A DNA stretch of 64,000 nt from Diphasiastrum complanatum (Eukaryota > Streptophyta > Lycopodiopsida > Lycopodiales > Lycopodiaceae), in NCBI GenBank assembly GCA_029204225.1, contig CM055100.1:62309472-62373471 (forward strand). The letters are read 5' to 3'. Below are positions 11,639 to 22,497 of the stretch, one piece after another (position 1 is the stretch's first letter; every line of letters starts with the position of its first letter). A program made the translations under genes and the position numbers. The notes under the pieces were generated by a model that saw only the letters and a program-made list of their open reading frames with translations, ran no database searches and was not told where the DNA came from.

Positions 11639-12090
11639 AGTTATGAACGTAGCCACGGCTGATCTAGATTTAGTCTATGGAAGCATCACATAAGCAAGAC
11701 TTAACCCTAGAAAGCAGGAGAGAGAAAGCTTAAAGAGACTAAAGAAGGAGATCATATCATAAGCCAAGTAACAAATGACACAGAATCCCTACTTATAGCC
11801 AAGAGGAAGCCCTAAAAGGAAGCTTCCAGTGGCTAGGGCCAAACTGAGAGGGAAAATAGTGCGCCCTCCAAGAAGGCCCCCACTCTCAGTAATATGACCA
11901 AATAACCAATATAGTGAATCATAGGGCCCAAGGCCAATAATATGGTCTAAATGTCAATAATAGGGCCCAAGGCCAACCATATAGTCTAAATGTCAAATAA
12001 TGAATAAAAAAGGGCCCAAAGCCTGCCTATGCATAAAGTATAGTAAATGTAAAATGGACATGGCGAATGTAATGAGCCGAGTCCATAACT
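11639..12090 (-). repeat. 5' LTR of element A
   Basis: Begins AGTTATGGACTCGG at 12090 (minus strand) and ends CATAACT at 11639. The flanking GGATT is at 12091-12095. It differs from the 3' LTR at about 7 of 451 positions, so the insertion is fairly recent. Confidence 0.9.
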
Positions 12091-12095
12091 GGATT

Positions 12096-12516
12096 AGGTT
12101 TATTTTCTTTGACTAGCATTGATGTCCCTTTGAATAGTGTTGTCACATTAATGCCATATGCAGGACCTCAATATGATTGGGGTGATTGGCATGCTCTATG
12201 TCGCCACCAATGGAGAATGCAAATATATCAATGCTTGTTCTTTGGAAGAGAGGCGCATGCAAGGAAAAATTGTTTCAAAAGCACATCGTATGTACATCGA
12301 TGGGCGTCCAGAAATACATGGAAACATCGCTGCATATATAAATACGGGGCTGGTGCCAGTTCATCCAAGAATACGGCAGCTTTCGTTGAGGATGATGATG
12401 AGTCCGAGTATACGTCAGATGAAGTTGAGGATTTTGAGCCCGTATTACCCAAGCAAACCCCAAGGGTTGAGGGTCAGTTGACTCAAGTATTCAAATGGAA
12501 ACAGTATTCCATTTAG
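12096..12516 (+). pseudogene. SET-domain-like ORF, 3' part
   Basis: Without element A the 6604 frame would continue to a TAG at 12514. The SET-like signal, however, switches frame: GLFSLTSIDV...PYAGPQYDW in the first frame, then ECKYINACSLEERRMQ and YIDGRPEIHGNIAAYIN in the next (about 12160-12345), then TAAFVEDDDESEY back in the first. GNIAAYIN resembles the N.A.YIN motif of SET domains. Two compensating frameshifts imply a dead copy. Its end merges with gypsy pol at about 12490. Confidence 0.42.
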
Positions 12517-13810
12517 GATGAGTACTTGCTCTATAGAGATAGAGTATGTGTCCCCAGAGGATTATAGGCAGCAGGTCCTATATGAGTGTCATGACAATCC
12601 TAGTGCGGGGCACCCAGGCATTCAGAAGACCTATGAGCTTCTTCGTAGGCAATTTTTTTGGCCCAGTATGAAAAAGGACGTCCATCAATATGTACCAGTT
12701 GCTAGAAATGTCAAGTAAATAGAGCAGAGCGTTTTAAGGCAGGAGGGTTGTTACAGCCCTTAGATATACCAGCTGGTAAATGGGAGAGTATCTCCATGGA
12801 TTTTATAGTAGGCCTGCCTAAAACCCAAAAGCGTAATGACGCTATATGGGTCACAGTTGACCGTCTGACCAAACTGGCTCATTTTATTTCGACCAAAACA
12901 ACCGTTAGAGCTCCAGAGTTAGCAAGGTTGTTTGTAGATTTAAATTGTACGGTCTACCTTCCGGCATAGTCAGCGACCGGGACAGTAAGTTTAATGGAAA
13001 TTTTTGGAGGGCAGTATTCCATCATCTCCATACTAAACTTAATATGAGTACCATCGACCATCCACATACGGACGGTCAAACAAAGAGGGTAAATCATGTG
13101 CTGGAGGATATGCTTCGCGCATACGTCAGCAAGAAGCAGACTAATTGGGAGGAGTATCTCTCGATATTAGAGTTTGCTTATAACAGTACCAAACATTCAG
13201 CTATGAGATACAACCCATTTATGCTGATGTATGGTTTCTAGCCACACTCACCCACAACCGTAGGGTTTAAACAAGAAAAAGTTGAAGCAGCTAGAAACTT
13301 TTTAGAGGAGCTAAATTAGATGATAGAACTTGCGAAGCATAGCATTAGGCAGTCCCAGGATCGAGCCAGGCATTATGCAGATCCACAAAGACGGGATGTG
13401 CAGTTCTCCGCTAGTGAGAAAGTCTACTTGAGAGTCCCAGTTGACTCTAAAACCCTCAAATCAGGAGTGTGTGCTAAGTTGTCTCCTAGGTATTGTGGTC
13501 CCTTTACCATTAGTAGGAGACTAGGCGAGGTCACCTACGAACTAGAACTCCCACACAGTAGTAAGGTTTTTCCAGTCTTTCATGTAAGTCAGTTACGAAA
13601 GGCCTTAGCCAGATCAGAAAATTTGGTAGAGGACAATGTTCTAACCAGAGGAGATTCTTGATAGTAGAGAGACACAGACTCGTCACACTCTATACCGAGA
13701 ATACATGGTCAAGTCGAATGATCAGCCTGTTGAGAATGCCACTTGGGAAAGAGGCAACGTCCTTCGCAAGATTTTTCCAGACTTTGTCTTAGAGGACCAA
13801 GATGGTTCTT
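12490..13810 (+). pseudogene. Gypsy F chromovirus integrase
   Basis: Starts with LYRDRVCVP and the zinc module (VLYECHDNPSAGHPGIQKTYELLRR), continues with [30 protein letters not shown] and LSILEFAYNSTKHSA, a GPF region, and a chromodomain (REYMVKSNDQPVENATWERG) at about 13690-13760. The Cys pair of the zinc module is damaged (PVARNVK), and frames shift near 12720, 12950 and 13240. It is followed by a PPT and LTR start at 13811-13824. Confidence 0.82.
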
Positions 13811-13823
13811 AAGGGGGAGGGAG
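13811..13823 (+). promoter_or_regulatory. Polypurine tract of gypsy F
   Basis: AAGGGGGAGGGAG lies between the chromodomain stop and the LTR start TGTTACGAGC; this is the plus-strand primer for reverse transcription. Confidence 0.75.
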
Positions 13824-13904
13824 TGTTACGAGCACATAACCAATGCCGAACCCTAGAGAACACAGGAGGTCAGATACCACAGTCAGGGTCGTGTCCAGTG
13901 TACA
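13824..13904 (+). repeat. Gypsy F 3' LTR, 5' piece
   Basis: Begins TGTTACGAGCACATAACC after the PPT and is cut at GTACA (13900-13904) by gypsy E. The LTR resumes at 20425 and runs to roughly 20685 before a LINE fragment; its true end is not clear. Confidence 0.7.
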
Positions 13905-14369
13905 TGTCACAAGCCAGTCTCTCCAAGCTCGTGAATCCTAGAAGCCGGTGTGTAGAAAAATGAACCTCCAACCATAGGCACCCCCTCCTTGAGTCCTACC
14001 TGCTATTCCCGTCACCTGGCACATGGCATCCACCTGTGGGTGATCAGTCCACTTGGCATGACCTGTGAATACTGAGTGACTCATAGGGTACCACCCCCGT
14101 GCCCCGCCAAAGACCTGTGACCCTCTTGGTCACCCCGACTACTTGCCAGCTAGCATCTCGTCACTGACGGCTAGGGTCTCTACGGTCAAGACACACCGCA
14201 TCTCTGACAACTTGTCAGGCGGCCACATCGGGTCACTGCTCGTGACGCATCGGTCCCAACTTGGGACTGATGTCCTCCTCGGTCACTGGCCCTTGCCAAT
14301 ACTTGGCCTCAGGCCCTCAGGTGACCGGCCGTGCCAAGGTCATGATAGAGTCGTAACTGGACTCTAACA
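13905..14369 (-). repeat. 3' LTR of element E
   Basis: 465 bp with TGTCACAAGCC and ACTCTAACA ends on the plus strand. It is 17 bp shorter than the other LTR, mainly through loss of a segment near GGCATG. Next to it at 14370-14383 is the minus-strand PPT. Confidence 0.92.
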
Positions 14370-14390
14370 ATCCTTCCCTCCTCTGGCAAG

Positions 14391-15197
14391 TCATCGGTCC
14401 TTGATGACAAACTCTGGGTAAGACTTCTGCGATGCCTGTCGCGTCTCCCAGGTAGCATCTGACAACGGATGCCCTTTCCAAGTTACTAGATACTCTTGAA
14501 GGAGATGATTCCGCAATCGTCGCTCCCTTCGATCTAGAATTCTGTCCGGCCCATAACCTGTGGTGTCTTTCTCCTCAAGAGACACTAGACCTTCCATTAG
14601 ACTATCGCCATCATGCAAACATTTCTTCAGTTTGCTAACATGGAATACTGGATGCACCTTGCATCCAACAGGTAGCTGTAGCTTATAAGCTACTTGGCTC
14701 ACCTTCTTAATAATCAACCATGGTCCACAATACCTAGGAGATAACTGGGCGCACTTTCCTGTGCGTAGCACCTTCGACTTCGAAGGGACTAGTAAATACA
14801 CCCAATCTCCATTCTCAAATTCCTGATAGGTACGGTTCTCACGAGCATAACTCTCTGCCCTAGCTACAGCTTTGGACAAGTTATATTGTGCCAACTCTAG
14901 CTTCTGCTCCATCTGAGCCAAAAACTCTACAGCACTAGGTACCCTATGCGGAATTCCTATGATTGCAGGACTCAGTGGCCTGAAACCATAATTGAGCTCA
15001 AATGGACTCAATCCAGTGGACGCATGTCTTTTATCATTGTACGCGAACTCCAATAGCGGTAAATGCTTTACCCAATTTGTTTGCGTACTACTCACATATG
15101 CCCTAGGCATATCTTCCAACATCTGATTCACTCGCTCTGCCTGGCCATCCATCTGAGGATGTTGCAACTGTATTCCCAACTTGGCGAACACCTCAAC
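14391..15197 (-). pseudogene. Element E integrase C-terminus, chromodomain
   Basis: Covers VFAKLGIQLQHPQMDGQAERVNQMLED (catalytic Glu), HLPLLEFAYNDKRHAS, a GPF/Y region (RYCGPWLIIKKVSQVAYKL) and a chromodomain (EYLVTWKGHPLSDATWET) ending 7 codons later. It is separated from the upstream core by a TAG after TGNF; the family has Trp there, so TGG to TAG is likely. Confidence 0.88.
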
Positions 15198-17401
15198 CTA
15201 GAAATTTCCCGTAAACTTGGGATCCCTGTCAGAAACTATGGACTTCGGAAGACCATGTAACCTGACAATATTCTGAATAAACAACTCAGCCACTTGTGGA
15301 GCTGTGACCTTCTTGGTCGTGCGATGAAATGAGCCATCTTGGAGAACCTGTCTACCACTACCATAACGGAATTGAATCCATTCTGGGTCTTGGGTAGCCC
15401 AACAATAAAATCCATAGAGATGCTTTCCCACCTTCCTGTAGGTATCTCAAGTGGATGTAGCAAGCCCGGAGGACTTACTCTCTCGGCCTTGTTCACCTGA
15501 CAAGCCGTGCAACGCTGGACATACTCTCTTACATCCCGTTGCAATCGTGGCCAGAAAAAATGCCTTCTCAAAAGCTCACTGGTCTTATCAATACCAGGGT
15601 GCCCTGCGCAGGGACTATCATGGCATTCATGAAGTATCTTACAACGAAGATACTTCACGTCTGGCACGAAAACTTTTCCATTTCTCAATAACATACCATC
15701 CTTCACGGTGTATGTTAAATATGTATTGGTGTGTGCCTCTACGGAAGCGACAGCCTCGACTAACTCTTCCGTTTGGTCGACTACCTTGCGCGCATTAGGC
15801 CACACACGCTGACAATGCGGGTCCTTTTCTTCAGCCTTCTTAATCTCCTCCATGAGACCACTGTCAACCACAATAAAGCTCATCTGATGCAGTATACGAG
15901 ATAGTGCATCAGCGACCACATTTTCCTTCCCTCTTCGGAAGCGAATTTCCAAATGAAATTCCTGCATCAGCTCGGCCCACCGAGCTTGGCGGCCCTTCAA
16001 ATCTGGCTGAGTGCAAAAATACCTTAAAGTATGATGATCAGTGTACACATAAAACTCGGCGCCATATAAATAATGTCTCCACACCTTGAGCGCATGTATA
16101 ATCGCATACAGCTCTTGCTCGTGTGTAGGATATCTCTGTTGAGCTGGTGTCAACTTCTTACTTTCAAAGGCTACTGGTCTACCCTCTTGGCTCAACACTG
16201 CACCTACGGCAATGCCACTTGCATCCGTCTCTAGGTCAAAAGGTTTTTGGGTATCCACAATCTTGAGAACTGGAGCCGTGGCCACAGGCTCCTTCAAGTT
16301 TTCAAAACGTTGTTGAGCTTCAGCATCCCATCGAACCACATTGTTGTTTTTCCTTAACTGGTCCGTTAAAGGAGCAGCTATCCAGGAATAATTCCTAACG
16401 AACCGCCGATAGAACTTACAAAAGCCTAAGAAAGACTGTAATTGGCGTATATTGGCAGGCCTCGGCCACTTCTTAACCACAGCCACCTTGGCTGGATCAA
16501 CCGAAATACCCTCAGCTGTCACTACGTGACCCAAATACTCGACACGAGTCTTACACAACTCTGTCTTCTGAGCATTGGCATACAAGACGGAAGCTTGTAA
16601 CTTGCCCAAAACGGTCTTGAGATGAATCTCATGCTCGTCAGTTGCTTTACTAAAAACCAATATATCGTCAATAAAATTGTCGACAAACTTGCCCATATAA
16701 TCTCGCAAGACATCGTTCATGAGCATCATGAACGTGGCTGGGGCATTGGTAAACCCAAATGGCATAACCAAAAATTCATAATGACCGAAACGGGTTCGGA
16801 AGACCGTCTTCTGGACGTCTTCATCTCGAATCCGTATTTGATGGTATCCACTTTCGAGATCTATCTTACTGAAAATGGTTGCACCTTGCAACGCATCCAG
16901 TAGATCATCAATCCTAGGCATCGGATACCTGTGCTTTACAGTGATCTTATTCAATCCCCTGTAATCTACACACATCCAAAAACTACCATCCTTTTTCTTA
17001 ACAAGTAAAATAGGACAGGCAAAAGGTGAATAACTTGGATGGATGTACCCCAACTTGAGATACTCCGCCAACATCTTTCTGACTTCCTCTTCCTCTTTTA
17101 AGCTCATCCTATAAGGAGGCCTACATACCGGACTTGCCCCTGGAACAAGCTCAATACGATGATCAAGGTTATGACTAGGCGACAATCCCTCTGGCATATT
17201 ACTAATTAGCATGTGTTTGGACTGCGTGCGGATGGACTTCTCCAACTCACTTGCTGGGTCACATCTAGACTGTAATGCAAATACATGTGCACTAGGGGAT
17301 GCAAAAGTAAATGAAGCTTTTTGTGGTTTATTAGTGAGTGTGCTTATCTGATTATTACCAACATAAGAATCAAAACTGGAATCAACATTCACATAACACA
17401 A
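15198..17401 (-). pseudogene. Element E RT, RNase H and integrase core
   Basis: A 721-codon open frame. RT motifs: CVDYRGLNKITVKHRYPMPR, FSKIDLESGYHQIRI, FLVMPFGFTNAPATF and FIDDILVFS, so the catalytic FxDD box reads FIDD. RNase H: FDLETDASGIAVGAVLSQEG, HEQELYAIIHAL and YTDHHTLRYF. Integrase: ILHECHDSPCAGHPGIDKT...[24 protein letters not shown] and [14 protein letters not shown] frameshift near 15330-15430 moves the rest of the core ([12 protein letters not shown]) to another frame. Apart from that shift and stop, this pol is the best preserved in the window. Confidence 0.92.
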
Positions 17402-17591
17402 CTACAAATACTGAATCTCCATTCTCTTTATTCAAGTTCTATTAAAGTTTGCATCTCATTCATAGAGTAGATACTGACTTTTCTACATAGGTAACAAGAG
17501 GACCCTCAACAGATGGTCTCTCCCCCTTCAAGACATGAGACATACCCTCATGCCCGAACTTATACACATGTGATTTAAAATCTATAGCGGG

Positions 17592-18140
17592 CTACTTACT
17601 TGCATGCCACCGCTTACCAAGTACAATATCAAACTTAGCTAGTTTAGTGATTTCAAAATCTAACTTCTCGGTATACGTCTGAATAGACAAAGATGCCTGA
17701 GAGATTTTTTCATCCCAAACCTCTGTTCCCTTACCATCTGGCATCTCAACAGTATACCGGTAATCAGATGGAACAGTAGCCAAGTGAAATTTCTTCACCA
17801 CACGAGAATTGATGATATTATGCGAGGAACGGGTGTCAAATAAGACGAGCACGTCATGACCTTCCAGTTTTCCCCTCATGCGTATCAGTTCACTATCTGG
17901 AAACTGATAAGCTTCCCGCGCTTTGGTGGACAAGAAACAAACTGGTGCCTCTGGAACAAGCTTCCGCACCGAAATAGTCATGAGACGACGAGTGTCCTCA
18001 TCATCACTTACCAACAAGTCATCCAAAATTTCCTCATCCTTGCCCTCATCTTCACGTTGCATAGTATGGAGCTTCTTGCCCGTACGTCAAGGACAATCTT
18101 TGAAAAGATGCTTGCCAAGACAGAAAAAACATAATCCGTC
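17592..18140 (-). pseudogene. Element E zinc knuckle and protease
   Basis: A CCHC knuckle CFFCLGKHLFKDC lies at about 18085-18125, followed by a TGA (an Arg CGA to TGA change is likely) and the protease frame. The protease active site reads LFDTRSSHNIIN, where D-T-G is expected: Gly is replaced by Arg (CGT). The second half has FDIVLGKRWHAS. The related gypsy G protease (55385-55445) reads LFDIRSSHNVIN with AGG for Arg, so the Arg may be a lineage trait. Confidence 0.8.
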
Positions 18141-18254
18141 TTTTTTGGCCTTTTCCTTTGGCTCAGGACTGAGGGGAGACTTGTCGTAAGCACGACGAGC
18201 CATAGGAGATCCCGCTTTGCGCTTCAAAGTCTGCTGCATCTGGATAGGATCCTT

Positions 18255-19130
18255 CTACGAAAAGCCTTTCTGACCAGCTTGGCCAGACTTTCGCGAACCC
18301 TTCTTCTGAGGCCAGCTTGGCGCTCCAGATTCAGCCTTGGTGCGCATATTACCTTCAAAGTTGAGAGCTGTAGCAACTGCCTCTTCTAAGGTCTTGCACC
18401 TTTCATTAAGCACCGAAGGCCTCAACTCTTCACGAAGGCCAAATATGAACTTGTGGACTACCAGCCACTCGGGAATCTCTTCCGGAATTTTGATAAGTAT
18501 CTCACGATACCTGTCAGCATATTCCTGCACCATGTACTGCCTCTGACGATGCAAAAGCCAAGCATCCGTCGCACGCACATGCTCATGTGGAGGAATAAAC
18601 TGAGCTCTAAAAGCTCGCTTAAACTCAAGCCAGGTGGATGGAGCCTGGTTAGACTTCAACAACTTGCACCACCACCTGTCAGCAAAATCAGTGAAATGGT
18701 AAGCAACTTTGCGGACCCGCCAACCCTCATCAGTTGGGGACCGTTTCAAATCAAAATACTCTTCCCACTTATGCAACCACTGATCTACGATATCAGTATT
18801 TCGTTGGGGAGTGTTTCCAGCGAAACGGGTAGGTTTGATATCTTTGTCTTCTGGATAGGGTGGAGGTAACATAGGACAAACAACAGAAGACGGATAAGGT
18901 GGAGCATACTGCGAGGAAGACGCATAACCACCAGCTACCATCATTGCTCGCATCTCTGCGACGGTCTTTTCCACACTATCCATGCGAGCTTGCATAGAAG
19001 GGGAAGTACCAGCAGGCGAACAGGCAGCCACTGTAGGCGGATTATGGGCAGGACTAAGCACAGGGCTGGGTGGTGGTGATGGAAGAGCAACGGGTGGACT
19101 GAGCGGAATATCAAGTCTATTATCTTCCAT
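18255..19130 (-). pseudogene. Element E gag
   Basis: Starts at ATG 19130 (MEDNRLDIPLSPPVALP); an upstream in-frame ATG at 19154 is less likely. A Pro/Ser-rich N-terminus leads to the gag core (DQWLHKWEEYFDLKR..., FTDFADRWWCKLLKSNQAPSTWLEFKRAF, MVQEYADRYREILIKIPEEIPEWLVVHKFIFGL). A TAG at the end (KGFS then stop) splits gag from the zinc knuckle. Confidence 0.85.
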
Positions 19131-19922
19131 TATGAAACACAACAGAGACAGCATGGAATCAAGCTAAAAATTGGACTTATTGAAACATAGTCAGGAAAAG
19201 AAATGTTCAGCATATTGACAATTTAGAACTGAAAGAGACAAAAGGCAACTGGAAAGTAACAAAGCCAAGGACAGGTAGTACTTCCCTTGCGTCCTACGCT
19301 GGTACACAAGTCGGTAGAGAACTTACTTCGGGCACCAAATCGGCTTCAAAGTCGAAAAAAACAGGAAAAAAGCGGTCTGTTTGACGTCGAATTTCTTCCA
19401 AACGACAAAAGCTTTTCACGAACGGTCAATTAGCAGTAGGTCGCCCTCCTACTAGGGCCAATTTGAAACTCTAATAGCAGAAATCGGAGATAAATCGGAG
19501 AAGTTATGTCCAATCCAAAAATCTGACCTGTTTTTTGCTTGGAAACCGACTTTTTAGTGAAACAAAGGCAAATTTGCTCCAAAACCAGCGTATAATGGCT
19601 CTAAAGGATCGCTATGGATACTAGAAACATGCTCCCAAAATCTGATCAGGATCTGAGAAGGTTCCGGAGAGTTATAAGCGAAAAAACTTCAGGAAAAATG
19701 CGCTGGCCCTCCAAAACTTTAAAATTTTCTGAAATCTCAGAATTTGCAGCGTGAATCCCTGCTGATCTACAACGACTACCCACTAGAAATGATCTGAGAC
19801 AGATCTCCCTCAAATCTGAGCACTATAGATCAAGTTATGGTGAAAAAACCAAGCTTTTTCTCACTTTCTCTCTCTAGAACGGACGTTTCTCTCTAGAATG
19901 AGCGTTTCTCTCTCTAGAACGA

Positions 19923-19935
19923 GGCTCTGATACCA
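19923..19935 (-). promoter_or_regulatory. Primer-binding site of element E
   Basis: TGGTATCAGAGCC on the minus strand, two bases after the LTR end GCTTGTGACA. Just downstream three copies of TCTCTCTAGAA-like sequence lie at 19868-19921. Confidence 0.88.
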
Positions 19936-19937
19936 AT

Positions 19938-20419
19938 TGTCACAAGCCAGTCTCTCCAAGCTCGTGAATCCTAGAAGCCGGTGTGTAGAAAAATGAACCT
20001 CCCAACCATAGGCGCCCCCTCCTTGAGTCCTTCTACCTGCTATTCCCGTCACCTGGCACATGGCATCCACCTGTGGGTGATCAGTCCACTTGGCATGCCT
20101 AGCCCCTGTGACCTGTGAATACTGAGTGACTCATAGGGTACCACCCCCGTGCCCTGCCAAAGACCTGTGACCCTCTTGGTCACCCCGACTACTTGCCGGC
20201 TAGCAACTCGTCATTGACGGCTAGGGTCCCGACGGTCAAGACACACCGCATCTCTGACAACTTGTCAGGCGGCCACACCGGGTCACTGCTCGTGACGCAC
20301 TGGTCCCAACTTGGGACTGATGTCCTCCTCGGTCACTGGCCCTTGCCAATACTTGGCCTCAGGCCCTCAGGTGACCGGCCGTGCCAAGGTCATGATAGAG
20401 TCGTAACTGGACTCTAACA
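19938..20419 (-). repeat. 5' LTR of element E
   Basis: 482 bp, nearly identical to the 3' LTR apart from a 17-bp indel and a few substitutions. It is flanked by GTACA at 20420-20424. Confidence 0.92.
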
Positions 20420-20424
20420 GTACA

Positions 20425-20685
20425 CGACCAACAGGGCAAGACAATGTGAGTAGTGTGCCCCGACACGGTCCATAGAGATGGCGGGCCTGACACAGCCTAG
20501 GGACCCTGTCAACAGGATAGGGCCCCACGTTGGGTCCCGACGTGCAGTCGGCCACGACTGAGCCACGTGGCCGACACTTTGCAGTACGCATGCTACCAGG
20601 CCTCACACTGGGCTAGGAGGGGCTTGCTCCAGATCAGGGAGTAGGCAAAGCTGGGAGGATCAGTTAGTGTTTGCTCTACTGTGGT
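20425..20685 (+). repeat. Gypsy F 3' LTR, 3' piece
   Basis: Continuation of the LTR starting at 13824, displaced by element E. GC-rich, with CACGTGGCC and TCCCGACGTG segments. The end is uncertain because a LINE fragment follows. Confidence 0.5.
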
Positions 20686-20689
20686 GTTA

Positions 20690-21487
20690 GGATCTCTTAT
20701 AGGAAGGAAGTTTGCACTTCAAGCGAGCTATGATGTGGGAAAATGTGGAACAGCAGTGTAAGCAGATGCTGATAGGTAGGTGCGAGTGAGTGGTCAAAAA
20801 TGTATTTGGGTGCACGAGACAATGGTGGGGGTGAGAACTGTCGAGGCAAAGAAGTAGTACCAAGGCTAAGAAAAGGAAGGAATGATCAGAGAGAGTGGTA
20901 GGAGAGATACGAAAATCATGGATGAGTGAGATGGATGAAGGTGATCCCATAAGGTAATCAACAACACTATGGCCGCCACTGTGGGGATGGCAGGTGTATT
21001 GGCCCGAGTCGGGGCCAGCAAGTTAAACCATTAAAAATGGCCAACTCATGAGCTTCTCCTAATTGCAATAAGTATTCGCAATAGGTGGTAATTGGGCCCA
21101 AAATGTCCTCAGAAATCCTAGTAACACACAAGGCATCTCCATCAAGGGCACGTACACTAAGTTGGTCCATAGAATCATAAAATCTGTCTGTCGTGAAGCT
21201 GTCCTGGCATTAAAGTCACCAGTGAGAAAGATGTAACCTCGTTCTGCATATCTGATAATATCTGTAGAAAGATCAATGTAGGGTGAACCAATACCCTCCA
21301 CAAAGGAAGAAGATACTGGAGGGAAATAACAAGCTTCAACAAAGATGTCTCTGTCAAAACCGACGCTATGCGCATCAATGCGGAACCAAATGTACCGTGA
21401 GTGTTCATCCTGGCGAATGAACTCAAAAATCTCCCTATATAGGCAAGCGACACCACCAGAACCCCTCCCACTAGCAGATCTCACCAC
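20690..21487 (-). pseudogene. LINE APE-type endonuclease
   Basis: A longer endonuclease than the copy at 2.4 kb: GRGSGGVACLYRE, FIRQDEHSRYIWFRID, the core FLTGDFNARTAS, VTRISEDILGPITTYCEYLLQLGEAHELA, then VDYLMGSP and the C-terminal LSDHSFLF, which carries the SDH catalytic motif. Frameshifts lie near 21170 and 20960. RT is absent on its 3' side, where gypsy F LTR follows, so it is a 5' fragment. Confidence 0.78.
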
Positions 21488-21489
21488 AT

Positions 21490-21870
21490 GTCGATAGACC
21501 GAGTTCCTTCTGTATCCTGGAAAAGTCGGTAAACAAGAATGAGTGCTGCCTTGTCACCCAATGCAATAAACTCTCAGCTAGTGAGATGCACGTGAAAAAA
21601 CTTAGTTTGCCCACCCAAGTAGCATAAGCAAGTTGAGCATGACAATTAGCAGAATTAGAAGGAATAGAAAGGGAGTCAAGGGGTGGACGATCAACATGCT
21701 GGAGATAAATGGCAAAGTCATTGACAAGGTTATTGATAGTTTTAGCCTCATGAATAAACAATAGTGATAGTAGGGGGGTGAGAACAATTGTGGGCAATAT
21801 GATCAGGACTCTTGTAGTTAAAACCTTAATGCTTGTCGTGATTTTAAACTTCTTAGTGGTGTATATCAAT
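21490..21870 (-). pseudogene. Gag-protease scrap of AGTTATG family
   Basis: CHAQLAYATWVG matches the residues just before the protease in elements A-C, and frame-shifted remnants of EFIAL and of a TGSTHSF-like stretch follow. It lies immediately upstream (minus strand) of the LINE endonuclease, so either the LINE inserted here or a deletion joined them. Confidence 0.55.
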
Positions 21871-22077
21871 GAGCAAAAGTGGGACGAGGAGTGATGGGAG
21901 GTTTCGAAATAGGAGGATAAGAATTAATAATAGGGATAGACTTAACAACAACTCATGAGAAAGGACAAGGAATATGTGGAGCAAATGAGAGAGATGGATT
22001 TTATGCTATGCTGGAAGAAATTAGGACCCGGAAAGCATAGGAAATCCCACAAAGAACTCGCTATCCTGTTGGAATGT

Positions 22078-22497
22078 AAATGGAATTGCTTACATTACCA
22101 TAGGTTACTTTGACCGAAAAGGTCGAGAGTTGTGTAACCATGGTTTATTTATCTCCATTAGGCCTACTAAACTTAGAGTTAGCTAAGTTAGTATGTTCTT
22201 AACTTAGTAGGGACTCGTGGGTCCACTAGGCCTAATTGTGACATTAAGTACCCCAACTTGACGTATTGGAGGTACCTTATTCTTTCTATGTAACTTATAG
22301 AGAGTTGGATAGTCAATAGTCAAGTAGTTGGATAGCCAATAGTCATGAAGTTAGATAGTCATCTTGGACTATGTATATGTGTGCATCCCATTTGTTTGAG
22401 ATACTTTTGTAAGCAATACTGACTATTCTCCTTGGCTGTCCACGAGTTTCTACAAGAGGGTTTCTAGCCATCTCTCTCTTTCTTTTGAGAATGCTTT
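22078..22497 (+). repeat. Possible copia LTR fragment
   Basis: Starts TGTTGGAATGTAAATGG, a typical copia LTR start, and contains GTTGGATAGTC/GTTGGATAGCC short repeats at about 22314-22365. It is cut at 22498 by the LTR of element D. No PPT or primer site confirms it. Confidence 0.35.

Larger units (their letters stand above)
7101..12090 (-). mobile_element. Gypsy element A, RT-less, AGTTATG-LTR family
   Basis: Complete LTR element of 4990 bp flanked by a perfect 5-bp duplication, GGATT (7096-7100 and 12091-12095). The LTRs (451 and 452 bp) differ at about 7 positions. Minus-strand order: 5' LTR, primer site, tandem-repeat leader, gag with zinc knuckle, protease, then directly the end of integrase and a chromodomain, PPT, 3' LTR. 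RT, RNase H and the N-terminal half of integrase are gone, so it must have moved in trans or lost them since. It disrupts the SET-like ORF. Confidence 0.9.
13905..20419 (-). mobile_element. Gypsy element E, nearly complete chromovirus
   Basis: 6515 bp between perfect GTACA duplications (13900-13904 and 20420-20424). Minus-strand order: LTR (19938-20419), primer site, leader, gag, zinc knuckle, protease, RT, RNase H, integrase, chromodomain, PPT, LTR (13905-14369). Every domain of a chromovirus is present, but there are in-frame stops in gag, before the protease and in integrase, and a frameshift in integrase near 15430. It inserted in the LTR of gypsy F. Confidence 0.92.

Noticed and set aside
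10946-11656. Minus-strand frames of 92-155 codons
   Set aside because: They fall in the leader of element A, upstream of the gag start, and arise from tandem repeats with Pro/Thr-rich translation.
7101-12090. 7-bp target duplication (GGATTAG) for element A
   Set aside because: The extra AG is shared by the LTR end; element C's ends are incompatible with that boundary, so 5 bp is the consistent reading.
14143-14367. 74-codon frame, repeated at 20193-20417
   Set aside because: It lies wholly within the two LTRs of element E; identical frames are just repeat copies.
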